A DNA stretch of 33,676 bases, taken from positions 3,884 to 37,559 of the forward strand of contig JAAMXY010004139.1 of the NCBI GenBank assembly GCA_019677205.1, read 5' to 3'. Under the pieces are notes generated by a model, which ran no database searches, was not told the origin of the DNA, and saw nothing but the letters and a program-made list of their open reading frames with translations. This DNA comes from Pinguiococcus pyrenoidosus. Lineage: Eukaryota > Sar > Pinguiophyceae > Pinguiochrysidales > Pinguiochrysidaceae. The stretch's first letter is position 1. The number at the start of each line of letters is the position of its first letter. Both the position numbers and the translations under genes were made by a program. Positions 11,201 through 23,840 of this stretch are shown one piece after another.

Positions 11201-12785
11201 GAGCCCAAGCGTTCGCGCCAAGGCGTTCTGCACCCTTCAGTTTCTCATGATCTTGGATCCCTCAACGCAGAACGTCGCTCTGGACCGGAGGTTCCTGGAG
11301 CTCACCCTGCGCACGCTGGATTCGGCGCGGAATGGAGTCGCCCACCGCGACGAGCGCGTGCAGCGCGCCGCCCAGATGCAGGCCGCCGCTGCGCTGGGCG
11401 CCTTGGAGGTCCTGAAGGGCACGTCGTACGCGTTCCTGTTTATGCTCTGCCCTCAGAGATCCTTGGCAGTGCCGACGAGCCTCAACAAGGAGCTGTTCCA
11501 GCTCGTATGCAGACTCCACCCCAGCCCCGATCCCAAGTCGCTGGGAGCGTTGCTCCGCCTCTCGAGGTCGAGCGCAACGCGAGCTCTCGTGCGTATTGCG
11601 GAGGTGCTTTCCTTGCTGAGCTATGCCATCCATCCCGACTTCAATGGCAGGCTCCACGAGGAGATCCCGGGGGTCGCGCTGGCAGTGCTCGAAGCGATGG
11701 CCTTGCCGACAACGCCCGACGACTGTCTCGCGACGTATGCCGCTCAGGATGCCGTCGAGAAGAGTCTCTTGCCCGCGCTGTACTCGCTGATGGACGAGTC
11801 CGATCTGTCCCGCCGCGCCAGTGCCCTTGTGTTGCTTCGCAGCTATTGGTGCCCTCTGACGCATGGCGACTACGCTTCCGCGCCGGTGCCCAACACCTTG
11901 GAGAGCGTCCGCGAGTCCGTGTTCCCCATGTTGCCTCAGCTGCTCACAGATGCCAATCCCATACCGAGTCTAACAATCGCTCTGCTCCTGAGCGCAAAGA
12001 ATCGGCACTACGCTTGGCTGCAGAACGCGTTGTCCGACCATGTGCCGACCCTGCTCAAGGCGGCAGAGAATGCTGGAAAGAAAGGCCGGCAGCTGACGGA
12101 CCAGGACTCGGAGCTGTTCGAGTTGCTTGCTTTCAGTCTTGGGCAGGGGCATCCGCAGGCGAAGGTCCTCAAGGAAGGTTTCCGAGTAGCCTTGCTCTCT
12201 CTGAAGACCGTTTTGCGGGGGGTTCCTAATCCTCGCCCGATCGCACGATTGATTGCGGATGTTGCTGCTTTTTGTAGCACGGTCCTACAAAGGACCTTGC
12301 ATCAAGATCCGACCGCTGACGTTGACGCCAAGTTCTCGTCTGACGTTGCGGGTGCGATCGTGGGGCTGGCAACGCCCACTGGGACGTCCAATGACACACT
12401 GACAGTGATCTCAGCCGCGGACGTTGCTCCCGAGGCGATTCAGAACTTGAACAATGTGCTGCGCTTCACCCCTGCGAGCCGGCTGCGTCCGTCGAAGACT
12501 CTTACCGATTGTCTCGCGAGCATTCTTAAGCTGGCGTCGCATGCTTCTGCTGGCGATGACACCTCGGAAGAGGATGAGATGCGAGCTGCGCTGCTCGACG
12601 CCCGGGAAGCCGTCTGCGAGTTCACCCTAAAGGTGGCGACATCGCTGAACACGTCGACCGTCGTGCTTCTGTGCCAGGAGCCGTTCTGGACGCAACTGAA
12701 ACGCGTCGCAGGCAGCCGAGAAGCATCCTCGGCAGGTCGAAACGCCGCCGAGGCGGTAACGCTGGTCAGACAAGCGCGAGGATAG
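8244..12785 (+). CDS. ULK4: ULK4/RUNKEL-type pseudokinase with helical-repeat tail
   Basis: A single uninterrupted exon encodes 1513 residues. Residues 1-270 form a kinase-like domain closest to ULK4 and plant RUNKEL. It has the start MDKYHLFEEIGNGK, Lys33 in AIK, WYETRNNLWLILEF, and VHSFASDLWSLG. The HRD motif is replaced by FGD (Asp121 kept) and DFG by DFS (Asp139 kept, Gly lost), while KPSN is intact. It may still bind ATP, but catalysis is doubtful. After an acidic, disordered middle (about 300-520, including YSEDFE at 447-452) come alpha-helical ARM/HEAT-like repeats to the end, interrupted by a poly-Gly run near 812 coded by GGA repeats. Family members act in cilia (ULK4) and in phragmoplast and microtubule organisation (RUNKEL). 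It is slightly longer than the usual 1270-1330 residues. The start has A at -3. Confidence 0.92.
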   Translation: MDKYHLFEEIGNGKLSQVYKGREKRGVEFFAIKRVDKSRMAEVVHEVQVMHKLRDEHCLRFFDWYETRNNLWLILEFAAGGNLMALLQKDGPMPEAAVKVFGVDLMAGLLYLHSSGLIFGDVKPSNILLDEYGVLKYADFSLCREIPKQKETIPAKGMTRGTPHYMAPELFLSNGVHSFASDLWSLGIVLYELRTGKLPFRKRSLRELMRCIFKQEPQLNGGRQAHTEASEDLKDLVMWLLEKDCRERATWAELLDHPFWDGFNPPEHRTLPAQPFWESRFQRGSEANAPGALPSQADIAEELDNYELDVSKSLNDEGIARVSMIARQNLLDQQQSDVEEKKDMEVPEHGGKAASRPEGYGERDYPPAEETRTKAKPTRDGDVLLPTADCAIDFHEKNENSGDTMRVERPTSGSSDPKRSSRENSQSEDELDLTSNRETADDDTDDYSEDFETHGSQSIESGGPDGGTFKKTAKMEALRTEDNPAAPVGRNTDPGRLAPSGGSPRESGDPALDIWLNKMGFSSCAFATLVLSSDAQVSPIVQNPGIEKSARPKVNTRSFPFEPLPAASLEKLPPNKLEDFLTEVYRSLATNSLDMQERLRIITYLEVISASPNAAHIIMNSTFLTLLLRFLRRLKTPAAKARVLSCLGALLRHAPYITPETAAQWEASQSEPLREQQASAQTASAGRERQPASGLLASLTTLLAATSNAKLKRGSAAALGELLFYVSTQEVEFEGDASETGARSGNWFLPNATVDIMTRCLRDEDPVVAHYAAKTFENVFSQPESSIAKKLLTPAAMEALRDLWLLPLSSRGGGGGGGGGAQSSSTPTSSSRNSARSFGVQGRVSVESTAAAAFAHGCLHVVFGHPKATGMGHLSRSESLTRSLTRAPNGCVTLRGNADHEEAIQRMTQPSTTARSGQGFNSNPQALLTVLSCAVAEGIQVSLQKGLYTSENKRTDTLLGDFLQGARSSSSRKLVVFLVSLAEHSPSPSVRAKAFCTLQFLMILDPSTQNVALDRRFLELTLRTLDSARNGVAHRDERVQRAAQMQAAAALGALEVLKGTSYAFLFMLCPQRSLAVPTSLNKELFQLVCRLHPSPDPKSLGALLRLSRSSATRALVRIAEVLSLLSYAIHPDFNGRLHEEIPGVALAVLEAMALPTTPDDCLATYAAQDAVEKSLLPALYSLMDESDLSRRASALVLLRSYWCPLTHGDYASAPVPNTLESVRESVFPMLPQLLTDANPIPSLTIALLLSAKNRHYAWLQNALSDHVPTLLKAAENAGKKGRQLTDQDSELFELLAFSLGQGHPQAKVLKEGFRVALLSLKTVLRGVPNPRPIARLIADVAAFCSTVLQRTLHQDPTADVDAKFSSDVAGAIVGLATPTGTSNDTLTVISAADVAPEAIQNLNNVLRFTPASRLRPSKTLTDCLASILKLASHASAGDDTSEEDEMRAALLDAREAVCEFTLKVATSLNTSTVVLLCQEPFWTQLKRVAGSREASSAGRNAAEAVTLVRQARG
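10675..10701 (+). repeat. Coding GGA microsatellite
   Basis: About nine GGA/GAG units inside the ULK4 exon encode a poly-Gly linker between helical repeats. The length is likely to vary between strains. Confidence 0.9.
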
Positions 12786-13174
12786 AGAGAACGGAGAACC
12801 ACAGACGAGAGACTTCGCATCCATGAGGATCGTCGACGCGAAAGGTGGGCTTATTTATGGAGAAGGTGAAGGATCCCCATCCGACACTCAGGAGTCGGGG
12901 CGGCGTGCTCTCGAGAAGGAGTCCAAGCAGGGAGAGGAAGGGACCACGGTGGGGGAGAAGGCCTCTCAGATGAAGATGAGAGCGGAGGGCGGTGAGGGAA
13001 GCGAGAAGGGTCGAGGTTGCGCCGAAAGCTCTCCGACACCGGAGACGCTTTCGACTTTTCAAAGAATGGAGTTTCACCAGTCTGCATCCTCCAAGCCTGG
13101 GCAAAGGAAGGGTAAGGCACGTGGTGGCTTTTGTACGAAGGCGCAGTGACGCAGCGGAGAAGAACAAGAGAACT
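12786..13174. other. Convergent 3' intergenic region (ULK4 / ADAT2)
   Basis: This purine-rich stretch (many GAGA/GGAG words) lies between two stop codons. Open frames exist, but they are low-complexity and carry no family motif. It probably holds both 3' UTRs. Confidence 0.5.
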
Positions 13175-15731
<2,557 letters not shown>

Positions 15732-16905
15732 AACGGCAATCGAGTTCTGAGGGTTTTTGGTTGGAGTGTTGAGTTTTGATGAATTCGCCCATTGACCAAT
15801 CGACATGCTGATTCGTCATCTTCTCCCCTATCGAGCAAATACTCGGAAGGATAGGGAGCGGCAGGTCCATCCAATCGCTGGCCTCTAAAGCGGCACAAAA
15901 TTTCAATATTTCAAATATGCTATAGTAATTTTCTTTAAAATGAATATCTTGGCCATTTTCACATTTTTAGATTCCTTCGAGCACGTGGAGGCGCTGAGGT
16001 TTCGACGGTTTCATGTCCAGAAGTGCGCCGCAGGTCCATCTTCCCCGATCTAGCGCGCCTGTAGACCTCTTGAAAAGGCTCCCATCCAAGCTGCTGCGGC
16101 GTGGGGACAGAGACACGTTCCCGAAGTCCTTCTTCCATCAAGGCGACCGACGCGAAGTTGACTTCGCGCTTCGCTGTTCACTTCCCTTCGACACTTTTAC
16201 GTCTCTTGGCCGAAGTTTTGCGACCTGACCTGAGGATTTTGAAACGAGAGCTCGTGGCAATCATGTCTTAACCCTCTGCGGCCCCTCCCGGTACGATCTG
16301 CGCGGAATTCCGACGCCGAAGACTCACTTCTAAAGCGGCGTTCGTATGTACGGCAGATCGCTTCAGAGGCCACGAGGAGTGGGCGTCAACANNNNNNNNN
16401 NNNNNNNNNNNNNNNNNNNNNNNNNNNNNNNNNNNNNNNNNNNNNNNNNNNNNNNNNNNNNNNNNNNNNNNNNNNNNNNNNNNNNNNNNNNNTTCGACTG
16501 CGCGAAGCTGAAAGTGAAGTGTTGCGAAGGTGTTTTTGATATGTGGCAGTGCGTATTGCTGTGCAAGTGTACCGGTGTGCAAAGATACCAGTGTGCGGAA
16601 CCGGAGCACTTGATTTGCAGCTCGACGTGGAGCGATGTCTTGAATGGTTGCGTCCGAGGATGGCATGTCGTCTAATTTCGTGCTGCTTCTGCCTTGCCTT
16701 CCTCAGGACCTCCCTGCTGATCGATCAAGAAGCGTCGCGAGCTTGGAGTCGCTGACAGTATCTGGCATGGCGCTCTAGCAATCCCGGCGCGGAGCCTGGA
16801 CAAGATTGTTGCCGCGCTGGGAAGAAGACAACCAGGCTTAAACCACCAGTCCAGCAGCAAGACAGATATCAAGAAGGGAAAACCTCAAGGATCGGCGACA
16901 AGGAG
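15732..16905. other. Intergenic region with AT-rich patch and assembly gap
   Basis: No gene is recognised. About 15895-15975 is clearly AT-rich compared with the rest of the window. A run of N lies at 16392-16492. Open frames around the gap have no motif. An upstream exon of the following F-box gene could be hidden here. Confidence 0.5.
16392..16492. other. Assembly gap (101 N)
   Basis: The stretch is entirely N. The length is near the conventional 100-base placeholder, so the true size is unknown, and sequence order across it rests on scaffolding. Confidence 0.99.
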
Positions 16906-18362
16906 ATGTTGAAGGCGATGCGGATGACCCCGGCGGTCGCCCAGGAATCATCCCGGCCTGCCCCCGCAGCTCCGGCGCCGCCGTCTCGACGACGCCTTGT
17001 CGCCAAGTCTTGCGGGGCTGAGACGTGGCATCAACCCCGCCAGAAGGCCGATGTCAACCGAGCTCCCTTGCCCAAGTCGCATGCTCCGGCCCCGGCCGCG
17101 GCCCCGGCGCCGGCGCCGGCGCCGATCCTCCAAATGCCGACAGTTTTGCTCTCAGAGCTCCTCTCCTATCTGGATGCGAGCGTCTTGGCGAAGCTCCGCC
17201 AGTGCAATCGGAAGCTGCGACAGCTTGTCCCGGAAGCGGCAGCCACGCTGATGTTGGACTTGCCGCTGCTGAAGTCTCCGCCAGCACTGCCGGCGCTGCT
17301 GAGCGGATTCACGGCACTGCGAACAGTGAACTTCAGTGGATGCAAAGATATTCAGGTGTGTACTCGGGCCCTCGTTGCCCAGGCCCTTCGGAAAAAGATG
17401 GACCCACCATGGTCTTCTCTCTAAATGCCTGCGCCCTCGTGAAAAATCCGCAGCCGAACGATTGGCAAACGCTGCAGAGGGCGACGCGATCCGGACGCGA
17501 GTCTTCGTTGCGGCATCTGCAGCTTCGTGGGGTCGGTGTGCGAATGGATCGCTTCCTGCACGGTGAAAGGGATCCTCAGGCGGTCCTCTCCACCATGTTT
17601 ATGAACCTCAAGACGTTGGTCCTCACTGGCGTGCTCATGCTTGACGCAGAGCAGATTAAGGTCCTGCTCGCCAGTGCGGATCTTGAGGAGGTGACTCTGG
17701 ACGGACTTCGAATGTCCGGAGACGGGACTTTTTATTCTGAAGCAGTGCAGCCGCTGGTAAACCTGCGCGCTCTGCACCTACCCAATGCCGCTGGCCTCCC
17801 GAAGCTGGAGCTGAGAAACACGAAGCTGGAGATCCTGGAGCTGCGCGGCTGTGCGTCTCTGGCCGAAACGAGCCTCGATCTGCCGTCGCTGCTCTGCCTG
17901 GACCTCAGCTACACCGCGGTCAGTGGTGAAGCGGTCGAGGAAGCGATCACTAGCTGCGCAAACCTGCGCTCCCTTTTCATCCAAGGCTGCAATCGGATCG
18001 AAGCCGTCTGCGTCATGTCTCCATCGCTGACGGTGGTGGACGCGTCCACCTGCTCCTCAATGAGGCGCTTCCGCGTCGTTGGCGAGCAGGTGCACCTTCT
18101 ACAGCTGGACCTCTGCGTCGCGCTGGAGGGCCTCATTCTGGACGTGCCGGCGGTGCGAAAGCTTGACTTGTCAATGCTGCCCATGAACCAGCTCCACATC
18201 AAGGCTCGCAAGCTGAAGAAGCTGAACCTGAACGGCTGTTCGCTTCTTCGCGATGTACAGGCGGACTGTCCGCGCCTGCAGTGCCTGTTTGCCGCTTGCT
18301 CGCCCGCGCCAGTGGAGGTGTTCGGGCTGCAAAGCAACGTCGTGCAATGGAAGCGAAGCTGA
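16906..18362 (+). CDS. F-box and leucine-rich-repeat protein
   Basis: Two exons, 16906-17355 and 17454-18362, give about 452 residues. After a disordered, Pro/Ala-rich N-terminus (several PA dipeptides near residues 60-75) comes an F-box-like segment, MPTVLLSELLSYLDASVLAK followed by LRQCNRKLRQLV (about 75-115). The remainder is a series of leucine-rich repeats such as LKTLVLTGV, LRALHLPNA, LEILELRGC, LLCLDLSYT, LRSLFIQGC and LKKLNLNGC. Such proteins usually act as substrate receptors of SCF ubiquitin ligases: the F-box binds Skp1 and the repeats hold the target. The target cannot be inferred. The 98-base intron keeps phase and joins two repeat units. The start ATG is the first in the frame, but upstream exons are possible given the gap nearby. 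The stop codon lies 92 bases from that of the convergent NEK gene. Confidence 0.8.
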
Positions 18363-18454
18363 TGTGGGCGGCGTGTGCACCATCGGATGGACTCGATGGC
18401 AGGGATAGCAAAAGTGGTGTTGATTTCGACATGAGCGCCTTCGGCTCAAAGCAT

Positions 18455-21038
18455 CTATGCTCGTCCTTGCGTCATGAGCTCTCGAAACACGAGCTGGTCC
18501 ACCTGGAAACTCTTGTTGTACAAATCGCGGTCGCCATTCACCATCCTCAGAAGCGTCATCTTCCTGTCGGCCGACTGGGCGTCATCCTGGGAGGCGCCCG
18601 GCCTCGTCGCCTCCTCCCAAAGAAAGTTGTAAATCCTTTCGAAGGTTGCGCGGCCCATCTCCTGCATCAACCTCATGCGCTTCTCCTGATTGCTCCGGTT
18701 CGCCTTGATGTTCCGGTCGCGGAGGCGCTCAAGCTCCTTGGCCTCGTGCAGCTGGTCTCGCCGCCTCAGCTCGTCCCAGTCCTGCTTCTCCAGCTCGGCG
18801 ACTTCCGACTCGACGTCCGGCACGCGGAAGCTGTCCGACTTGGGCGAGGAGCTCGCCGACGTAACCTGGCTGAGCATCGGCGACCGCGAGGCTCGTCGTG
18901 TCTCCGCCTCCTTCACGGCCATCTCACGGTAGACTTGTCCTGCGTGCAGCCGCCTGGGCTGCTGCTTCCACTCGCTCGACACCGCGCTTCGACTGGAGCG
19001 GAGCGTCTTGCGCGACCCTTTCCGCGTCGGCGTCTTTGCCAGCTCGAGCATGTTCTGCTGCATCTCGGAGCGGGTCTCCTCCGCCCGAGCCGCCAGCATC
19101 CTGGCCTCTCGCGGCGTCATCCGGCCGCCCATCGATTCATGCGATCGCGACCTCGATCCGTTCCCGAAGGACGACGACGTGGCGCTGAACTCTTCGCCGA
19201 CGTCCAGGTCGTCGTCCACTTCGAAGTCGTCCGAATAGGCATCCTCGGCCGCCTCTGTGGACACGGTCTCAGCCCGGCACAGCATGTCATACGCCTGCCG
19301 CTCTCTCCGAGCGCTTCGCTTGGGAGTCTCTCGCGAGGTGTCCGCCGTCCGAACCCGATTCCGCCGGTGCGGCGTCTGCCTCCTGGGCGGACTGGTGTCT
19401 GGGTGGTAGCTCCTACGCAAGATGCCGTGTCTGTCGTCTAAGGGGCTCCCGAGCAGATCCAGGCGTCCGCTGAAGCTCTCTCGGGACATGCCCCGGCGTC
19501 CGTAGGACGGCTCGAAGCTGTCGCCACTGCTGCTGAGCGCCTTCTCGATGTCATACTTGCCGCTGGCGGTGATGGGCCGCTCGTCCGGATTCCCTCGCGT
19601 TCTCCTGCGCTCCGGTGCCGCTGGCGACTGCACCATCGTCGGAGGGCTCCGCGGCGCCGGCGCCGGTGCCGGCGCCAAGCTCGGCGTGGGTACCCGACGG
19701 CGACGCGGTGCTCTCTCGGCCGGCGCGTCGCTCTCCGCCTGTGCTGATGTCGGGGACCGCCGAGGTCGGGGACTTTGGCCCGGCGTTCGACTTGCCCTCG
19801 GCATGTCCTTGGAGGCCGACACCTCCGCAACGGTCTGGCAGACCCTCCGCACGAACTTGAGGCGGAGGATCTGCTCCACGAAGGGGCGTCGCTCGGGGGT
19901 TTTCCGGAGCAGCCAGTCCACCATGGCGCGCACGTCGTCGGAGTAATGGTCCGGGATGGGCGGGTGCGCCTCCTTCACAATCTTCATGACCACGCGCAGC
20001 AGGTTGTTCGCTTTGAAGGCGTGTCTCAGGGCGCACATCTCGAAGAGGATGCAGCCCAGGGCCCACACGTCCGACTTGTAGCCGTACGGGCGGTTCTCAC
20101 ACACCTCCGGCGACATGTAGTAGGGCGTGCCGACCACGGTGTCCGCTTGCTCCAACGTGCTGTCCAGCACTCTGGCGATGCCGAAGTCGCCCAGCTGCAC
20201 CACGTTGTTGCTGGTCAGGAACACATTGTTGCTCTTGAGGTCCCGGTGCAGCACGTGCCGGCCGTGCAAGTACGCAACGGCGCTCAGCATCTGCACAAAC
20301 CAGTCCATGATCTGCGCTTCCGCGAACGGCTCGTTCTTGCCGGCCTGGCGCTTGATGCGACTGGACAGGTCTCCTCCGTCGCAGTAGGCCATGACGATGT
20401 TCAGCGTGTTGTCTCCCGTAAAGCTCTCGCGGTACTCCACGATGTTGGGGTGGCACAGTTGCCTGAGCAGGTTGACCTCCTGCAGCGCTCCGGCTCTCTC
20501 CGACTCCCTAGAGCATAGCCAGATGAGCAGGGTTCGCGGTGCTGTCCAAGACACGCGCGCGAAGGGGCGACGTACGAGAGCAGCAGGAGAGGGATCTTCT
20601 TGATCACGAAGAGCTTTCGCGATCGCTCCTCCTTCACCAGCTCCACAGTGCCCTGCAGGCGCCAAGCGACGCATTTCCCCACGTGAGGTACTTCCGCAGA
20701 CCTTGGTGCGGCGCTTCGAGCTACCTGCGCGCCTCTTCCGATGCAGCGGATGAAGTGATAGTCTCCCTCGCGCGACTCGTCCGCTGCGTACTCCGCGGCC
20801 AAATCATCGTCGTCGGGCGCGTGGAACGCCTGCGCCACACATATGCGTTATGGACCTTCCGTGCGCAGCGTCGCCTCTCTGCCCAGCGCCTCTCGGGCGC
20901 AGAGCGCGCGAGCGACGCCGCCGAGGCGCGCGCAGAGGCGACGCGCCGATCTGGATACACTTCTGTCGATCTGAAGTCTCCAGTGGCGCCAAACAGCCTT
21001 ACCTGGATCGTCAGCGGATCCAAGTCGTCGCCCAGCAT
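18455..21038 (-). CDS. NIMA-related (NEK) serine/threonine kinase
   Basis: Four exons on the minus strand, 21038-21003, 20829-20725, 20652-20576 and 20507-18455, give about 756 residues. The N-terminal kinase domain is complete and looks active: IGRGAQGTVELVKE, Lys65 in FVIKK, LQEVNLLRQLCHPNIVEY, HRDLKSNN, DFGIA and GTPYYMSPE. The tail is long, basic and Ser/Pro-rich, with a PA-repeat linker, an acidic YSDDFE element (19220-19237), and a charged helix that could form a coiled coil (ELEKQDWDELRRRDQLHEAK) near the end. NEKs of this shape act at centrioles and cilia and in mitosis. The first three exons are tiny and sit in the first 530 bases; the start at 21038 is chosen because its 12 codons join in phase to AFHAPDDDD. 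Three E2F-like sites lie around the start. Confidence 0.88.
20985..20993 (-). promoter_or_regulatory. E2F-like half site in NEK intron 1
   Basis: On the minus strand this reads TTTGGCGCC, a match to TTTSSCGC, ten bases inside the first intron of the NEK gene. Alone it is weak. It gains weight from two more matches upstream of the same start. Confidence 0.35.
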
Positions 21039-21220
21039 GCTGTCCAGGCGTAGTATTGCCTCCCCAGGCGCACGGCGCTCGCCAGGTGGCGCGCGGGGCG
21101 GCCGCGCGTTTCGCGCCGCGAAGGCCGGCGCTCCCGGAGTCTTCGGCGGTAGGGAAGATCCTGAACCAATCCGCCTGCAACGGTTTCGCTGCGCAGCGCC
21201 CGTTGAGCGCGCGTTGCGCC

Positions 21221-21229
21221 TTTCCCGCC
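21221..21229 (+). promoter_or_regulatory. E2F-like site upstream of NEK
   Basis: TTTCCCGCC matches the E2F consensus exactly and lies 182 bases upstream of the NEK start codon. Confidence 0.5.
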
Positions 21230-21310
21230 GCGAAGCCTATACTTTGCGAGCACGAAGCAGGCTGGGAGCGGCGAAGCGGAAAAAAAGGCCGTGATCTGCC
21301 CGGGATTTGT

Positions 21311-21319
21311 GGCGCGAAA
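21311..21319 (-). promoter_or_regulatory. E2F-like site upstream of NEK
   Basis: GGCGCGAAA on the plus strand is TTTCGCGCC on the minus strand, a consensus E2F core 272 bases upstream of the NEK start. Confidence 0.45.
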
Positions 21320-21433
21320 GTGGCGGTCGCCGGGAAGAATCACGGACGGCACCAGAATGGATCTGCCTCGGTACGACAGCGCGTAGGCCTTCACGGGCCC
21401 ATTCCGCTGTAGGTACGTGCGATATTTCCAAAG

Positions 21434-21475
21434 GTAACTCGTACGTGGATCGTGACCAATCGTGGCACGAGTTAC
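21434..21475. repeat. Nine-base inverted repeat
   Basis: GTAACTCGT at 21434-21442 and ACGAGTTAC at 21467-21475 are perfect reverse complements, with a 24-base loop containing two ATCGTG words. It could be a paired factor site or a hairpin in the 5' region of the NEK transcript. The function is unknown. Confidence 0.6.
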
Positions 21476-22170
21476 GTGACTCTTGCGTGGTGCCCTCCTC
21501 CGGTTCGCCAGGAAACTCGGCGCGTGAACGTGCGCGGGACTGCCCGGCGCGGTGATTGGCGGCCGGGGGAGGGAAGGCCCAACTGTTCCCCTCTGATTTG
21601 ACTCTGGTGCCAAGTTTGAATATGAAGGTCTCATTGGTCCGGGATTCGCCGGTCGAATTTATTAGGCTATAGAGGCCCTGCGGACCAATCCACACTTGCC
21701 TACGTCCCTTGCGCAACAAAGCACCAGATTCAAATGTGGCTAAGCGTTCATAGGCGTGCTTGCTGACATTCACTCTGCAAATGACGTCAGTCCAGGGCCC
21801 CGTGTCCCCGGAAGCGGCGTTGGGGCGCCATCTATGCGTCCGGAGCACCGAACGGATCGCAGGAATCCCCACGAATCCACATCACGCCTTTCATCTTTGA
21901 GGTACTGTATGGGGTTGACGGCACCCCTGGTTCTTCCGTGTCGGTGTGGCTGAGGGGTGAGGGACGATCAAATTTATCGAAGGGCTGAAGGAACGGGCGC
22001 GTAGCGCTGTCGCTGATTCCTTCCAACTTTGGAACAAAACTGTTATAACAGTAGTAGCAACAGTCCGTTGCCGAGCGAACGTGGCTGACCAGAGACAAGA
22101 TTCCCCTCGGTCCGGAGCACTCCGGCGCCTAAAAGATCAAAACAAGAGGGATTCTTTCGTGCTTTTTTGA

Positions 22171-22184
22171 TTTTCCCGCCAAAA
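22171..22184 (+). promoter_or_regulatory. E2F/DP-type site upstream of epsilon-tubulin
   Basis: TTTTCCCGCCAAAA is a full-length E2F-type element with T and A tracts on both sides of the CCCGCC core. It lies 24 bases before the start codon, so it overlaps or borders the 5' UTR. Confidence 0.65.
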
Positions 22185-22208
22185 CGGGGGACTCGAAGTA
22201 GCGCGCCC

Positions 22209-23676
22209 ATGCCACGCGAGCTCGTTACGATTCAAGTGGGCCAATGCGGCAACCAGGTGGGCAAGGCATTCTGGCTCCGCGTTCTGGCCGAACACGCGCG
22301 CCAGTCCGCCGGTATCTATGACGAGGCCTTGAGCAGCTTCTTCCGCAATGTGGACGCGCGTTTTGAGCCGGCCAGTGAGCTGCCGCTCGGCAGTCCGCTG
22401 TCCAGTTTGCGCGCCAGAGCTCTGCTCATCGACATGGAGGAGGGGCCGGTTTCCGAAATGCTTCGCTCGGACATCGGAGAGCTCTTCGACTCCGCGCAGA
22501 GCATCACCGATGTGAGCGGCAGTGGCAACAACTTCGCGCACGGCTTCGGATACTACGGCCCGCGCTATGGCGCTGAGATTCTTGAGCAGGCGAGAAGAGC
22601 TCTAGAGGAATGCGACTCGCCGCAGAGCTTCTTGCTTCTACATTCCTTGGGCGGCGGCACAGGATCCGGACTAGGCAGCTTCGTGCTGGGCGCGCTGGAG
22701 GATGCCTTTCCGGAGATCTACCGCCTAGACTGCTGCGTGATGCCCAGCGCGGAAGACGACGTCGTGACTAGTCCCTACAATGCGCTTCTTGGGCTTCGTG
22801 AACTGGGGGAGCACGCAGACGCGGTCCTACCCCTGGAGAATGGAGCGCTGGCCGGAATCGTGGAGAGATACGGGTCTCCGGATGCCGACAAGGCGCAGGG
22901 CTTCGCTCGGATGAATGATCTGGCCGGCCGCGTAATCAGTGACCTCACAAGCTCCATGAGATTCCCCGGCGACCTGAATGTGGACCTGAATGAAGTCACG
23001 ACCAATCTGGTGCCGTTTCCGCGGATGCAGTTCCTCATGTGCAGCCTGAGCCCTTTCGGCAGCAAGGCGGCCCCCAAAGGGCGAAGGAGGGCGCCTGGCG
23101 GCAGGGACGTCGCCGTGCAGCGGCCCAGGAGTATCCGAGAGATCTTCCAAGACGTGCTGCAGCCATATCACCAGCTGGTTCAGGAGGACATCCGCGCCTC
23201 TCGGATGCTCGCGTGCGGCCTCTTCGCCAGGGGTCCGATCACCATCTCCGACTTTAATCTGCACGTGAAGGGCCTGCAGAAGCAGCTGCGCTTTCCCTAC
23301 TGGAATGTGGAGGGCTTCAAGGTTGGTCAATGCAGAAGACGCGTCGCTCGTCGATTCGCTTTGATGATGCCGTGCTGACTCTCCGTCCGCATAGGTCGGC
23401 CAGTGCAGCGTTCCTTCGATGGACAGTCCGCAATCCCTCTTGTGCTTGTCGAACTCGTGTGCGATCCGGCATCCGCTGCAGCGCATGCGAGATCGCTTCG
23501 ATACGCTCTGGAAGCGAAAGGCGATGGTCCACCACTATGACCAGTACATGGACCGCGAGAGCTTCCTGCATGCGGCGACGTCGGTTGACGACATCATCCA
23601 GCGCTACGGCGACATGGAGCGGGGCGCCTCGGATCAGGCCATGCCGGAGATCCCTCTATTCAAGGCAGCCTTCTAA
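22209..23676 (+). CDS. TUBE1: Epsilon-tubulin
   Basis: Epsilon-tubulin is needed for centriole and basal-body triplet microtubules. Two exons, 22209-23321 and 23395-23676, give 464 residues (human is 475). The N-terminus VTIQVGQCGNQVGKAFW is the tubulin GTP-site start. GIYDEALSSFFRNVD and ALLIDMEEGPVSE are typical of the epsilon class, not of alpha, beta or gamma. The tubulin signature GGGTGSGLGSF is intact near residue 150, and SAEDDVVTSPYNALLGLREL also follows the epsilon pattern. After the intron the C-terminus reads VGQCSVPSMDSPQSLL. The 73-base intron begins with a sequence resembling the start of exon 2 (GTTGGTCAATGCAG against GTCGGCCAGTGCAG). An E2F-type site stands just before the ATG. 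The gene marks the organism as having centrioles. Confidence 0.96.
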
Positions 23677-23840
23677 GGTTGACAGCGAGGCCACAGCTTC
23701 AAGCAGCCACGGAGCAAAGAGGAGAGCACAAAAGATCGACAGACACACAGATAGAGATAGAGGAAACGCGTGACCGGTGCAGAGGCCAGCACAGCGGCGG
23801 TTCGCTCACTTGTTCGGATACGACGCACGAGGATGAGGAG

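Larger units (their letters stand above)
21039..22208. promoter_or_regulatory. Divergent promoter region between NEK and epsilon-tubulin
   Basis: These 1170 bases separate the start codons of two centriole/cilium genes. No coding motif is seen; a minus-strand open frame at 21237-21872 is not supported. E2F-like sites occur at 21221-21229, 21311-21319 and 22171-22184. A 9-base inverted repeat lies at 21434-21475. Confidence 0.5.

Noticed and set aside
12823-13149. Plus-strand frame of about 108 codons after ULK4
   Set aside because: Low-complexity, Glu/Gly/Lys-rich purine tract in a convergent 3' spacer, with no motif.
16346-16675. Open frames running across the N gap
   Set aside because: They exist only because unknown bases contain no stop codons.
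21237-21872. Minus-strand open frame of about 210 codons upstream of epsilon-tubulin
   Set aside because: No family motif, no upstream or downstream exon support, and composition typical of chance frames in GC-rich DNA.
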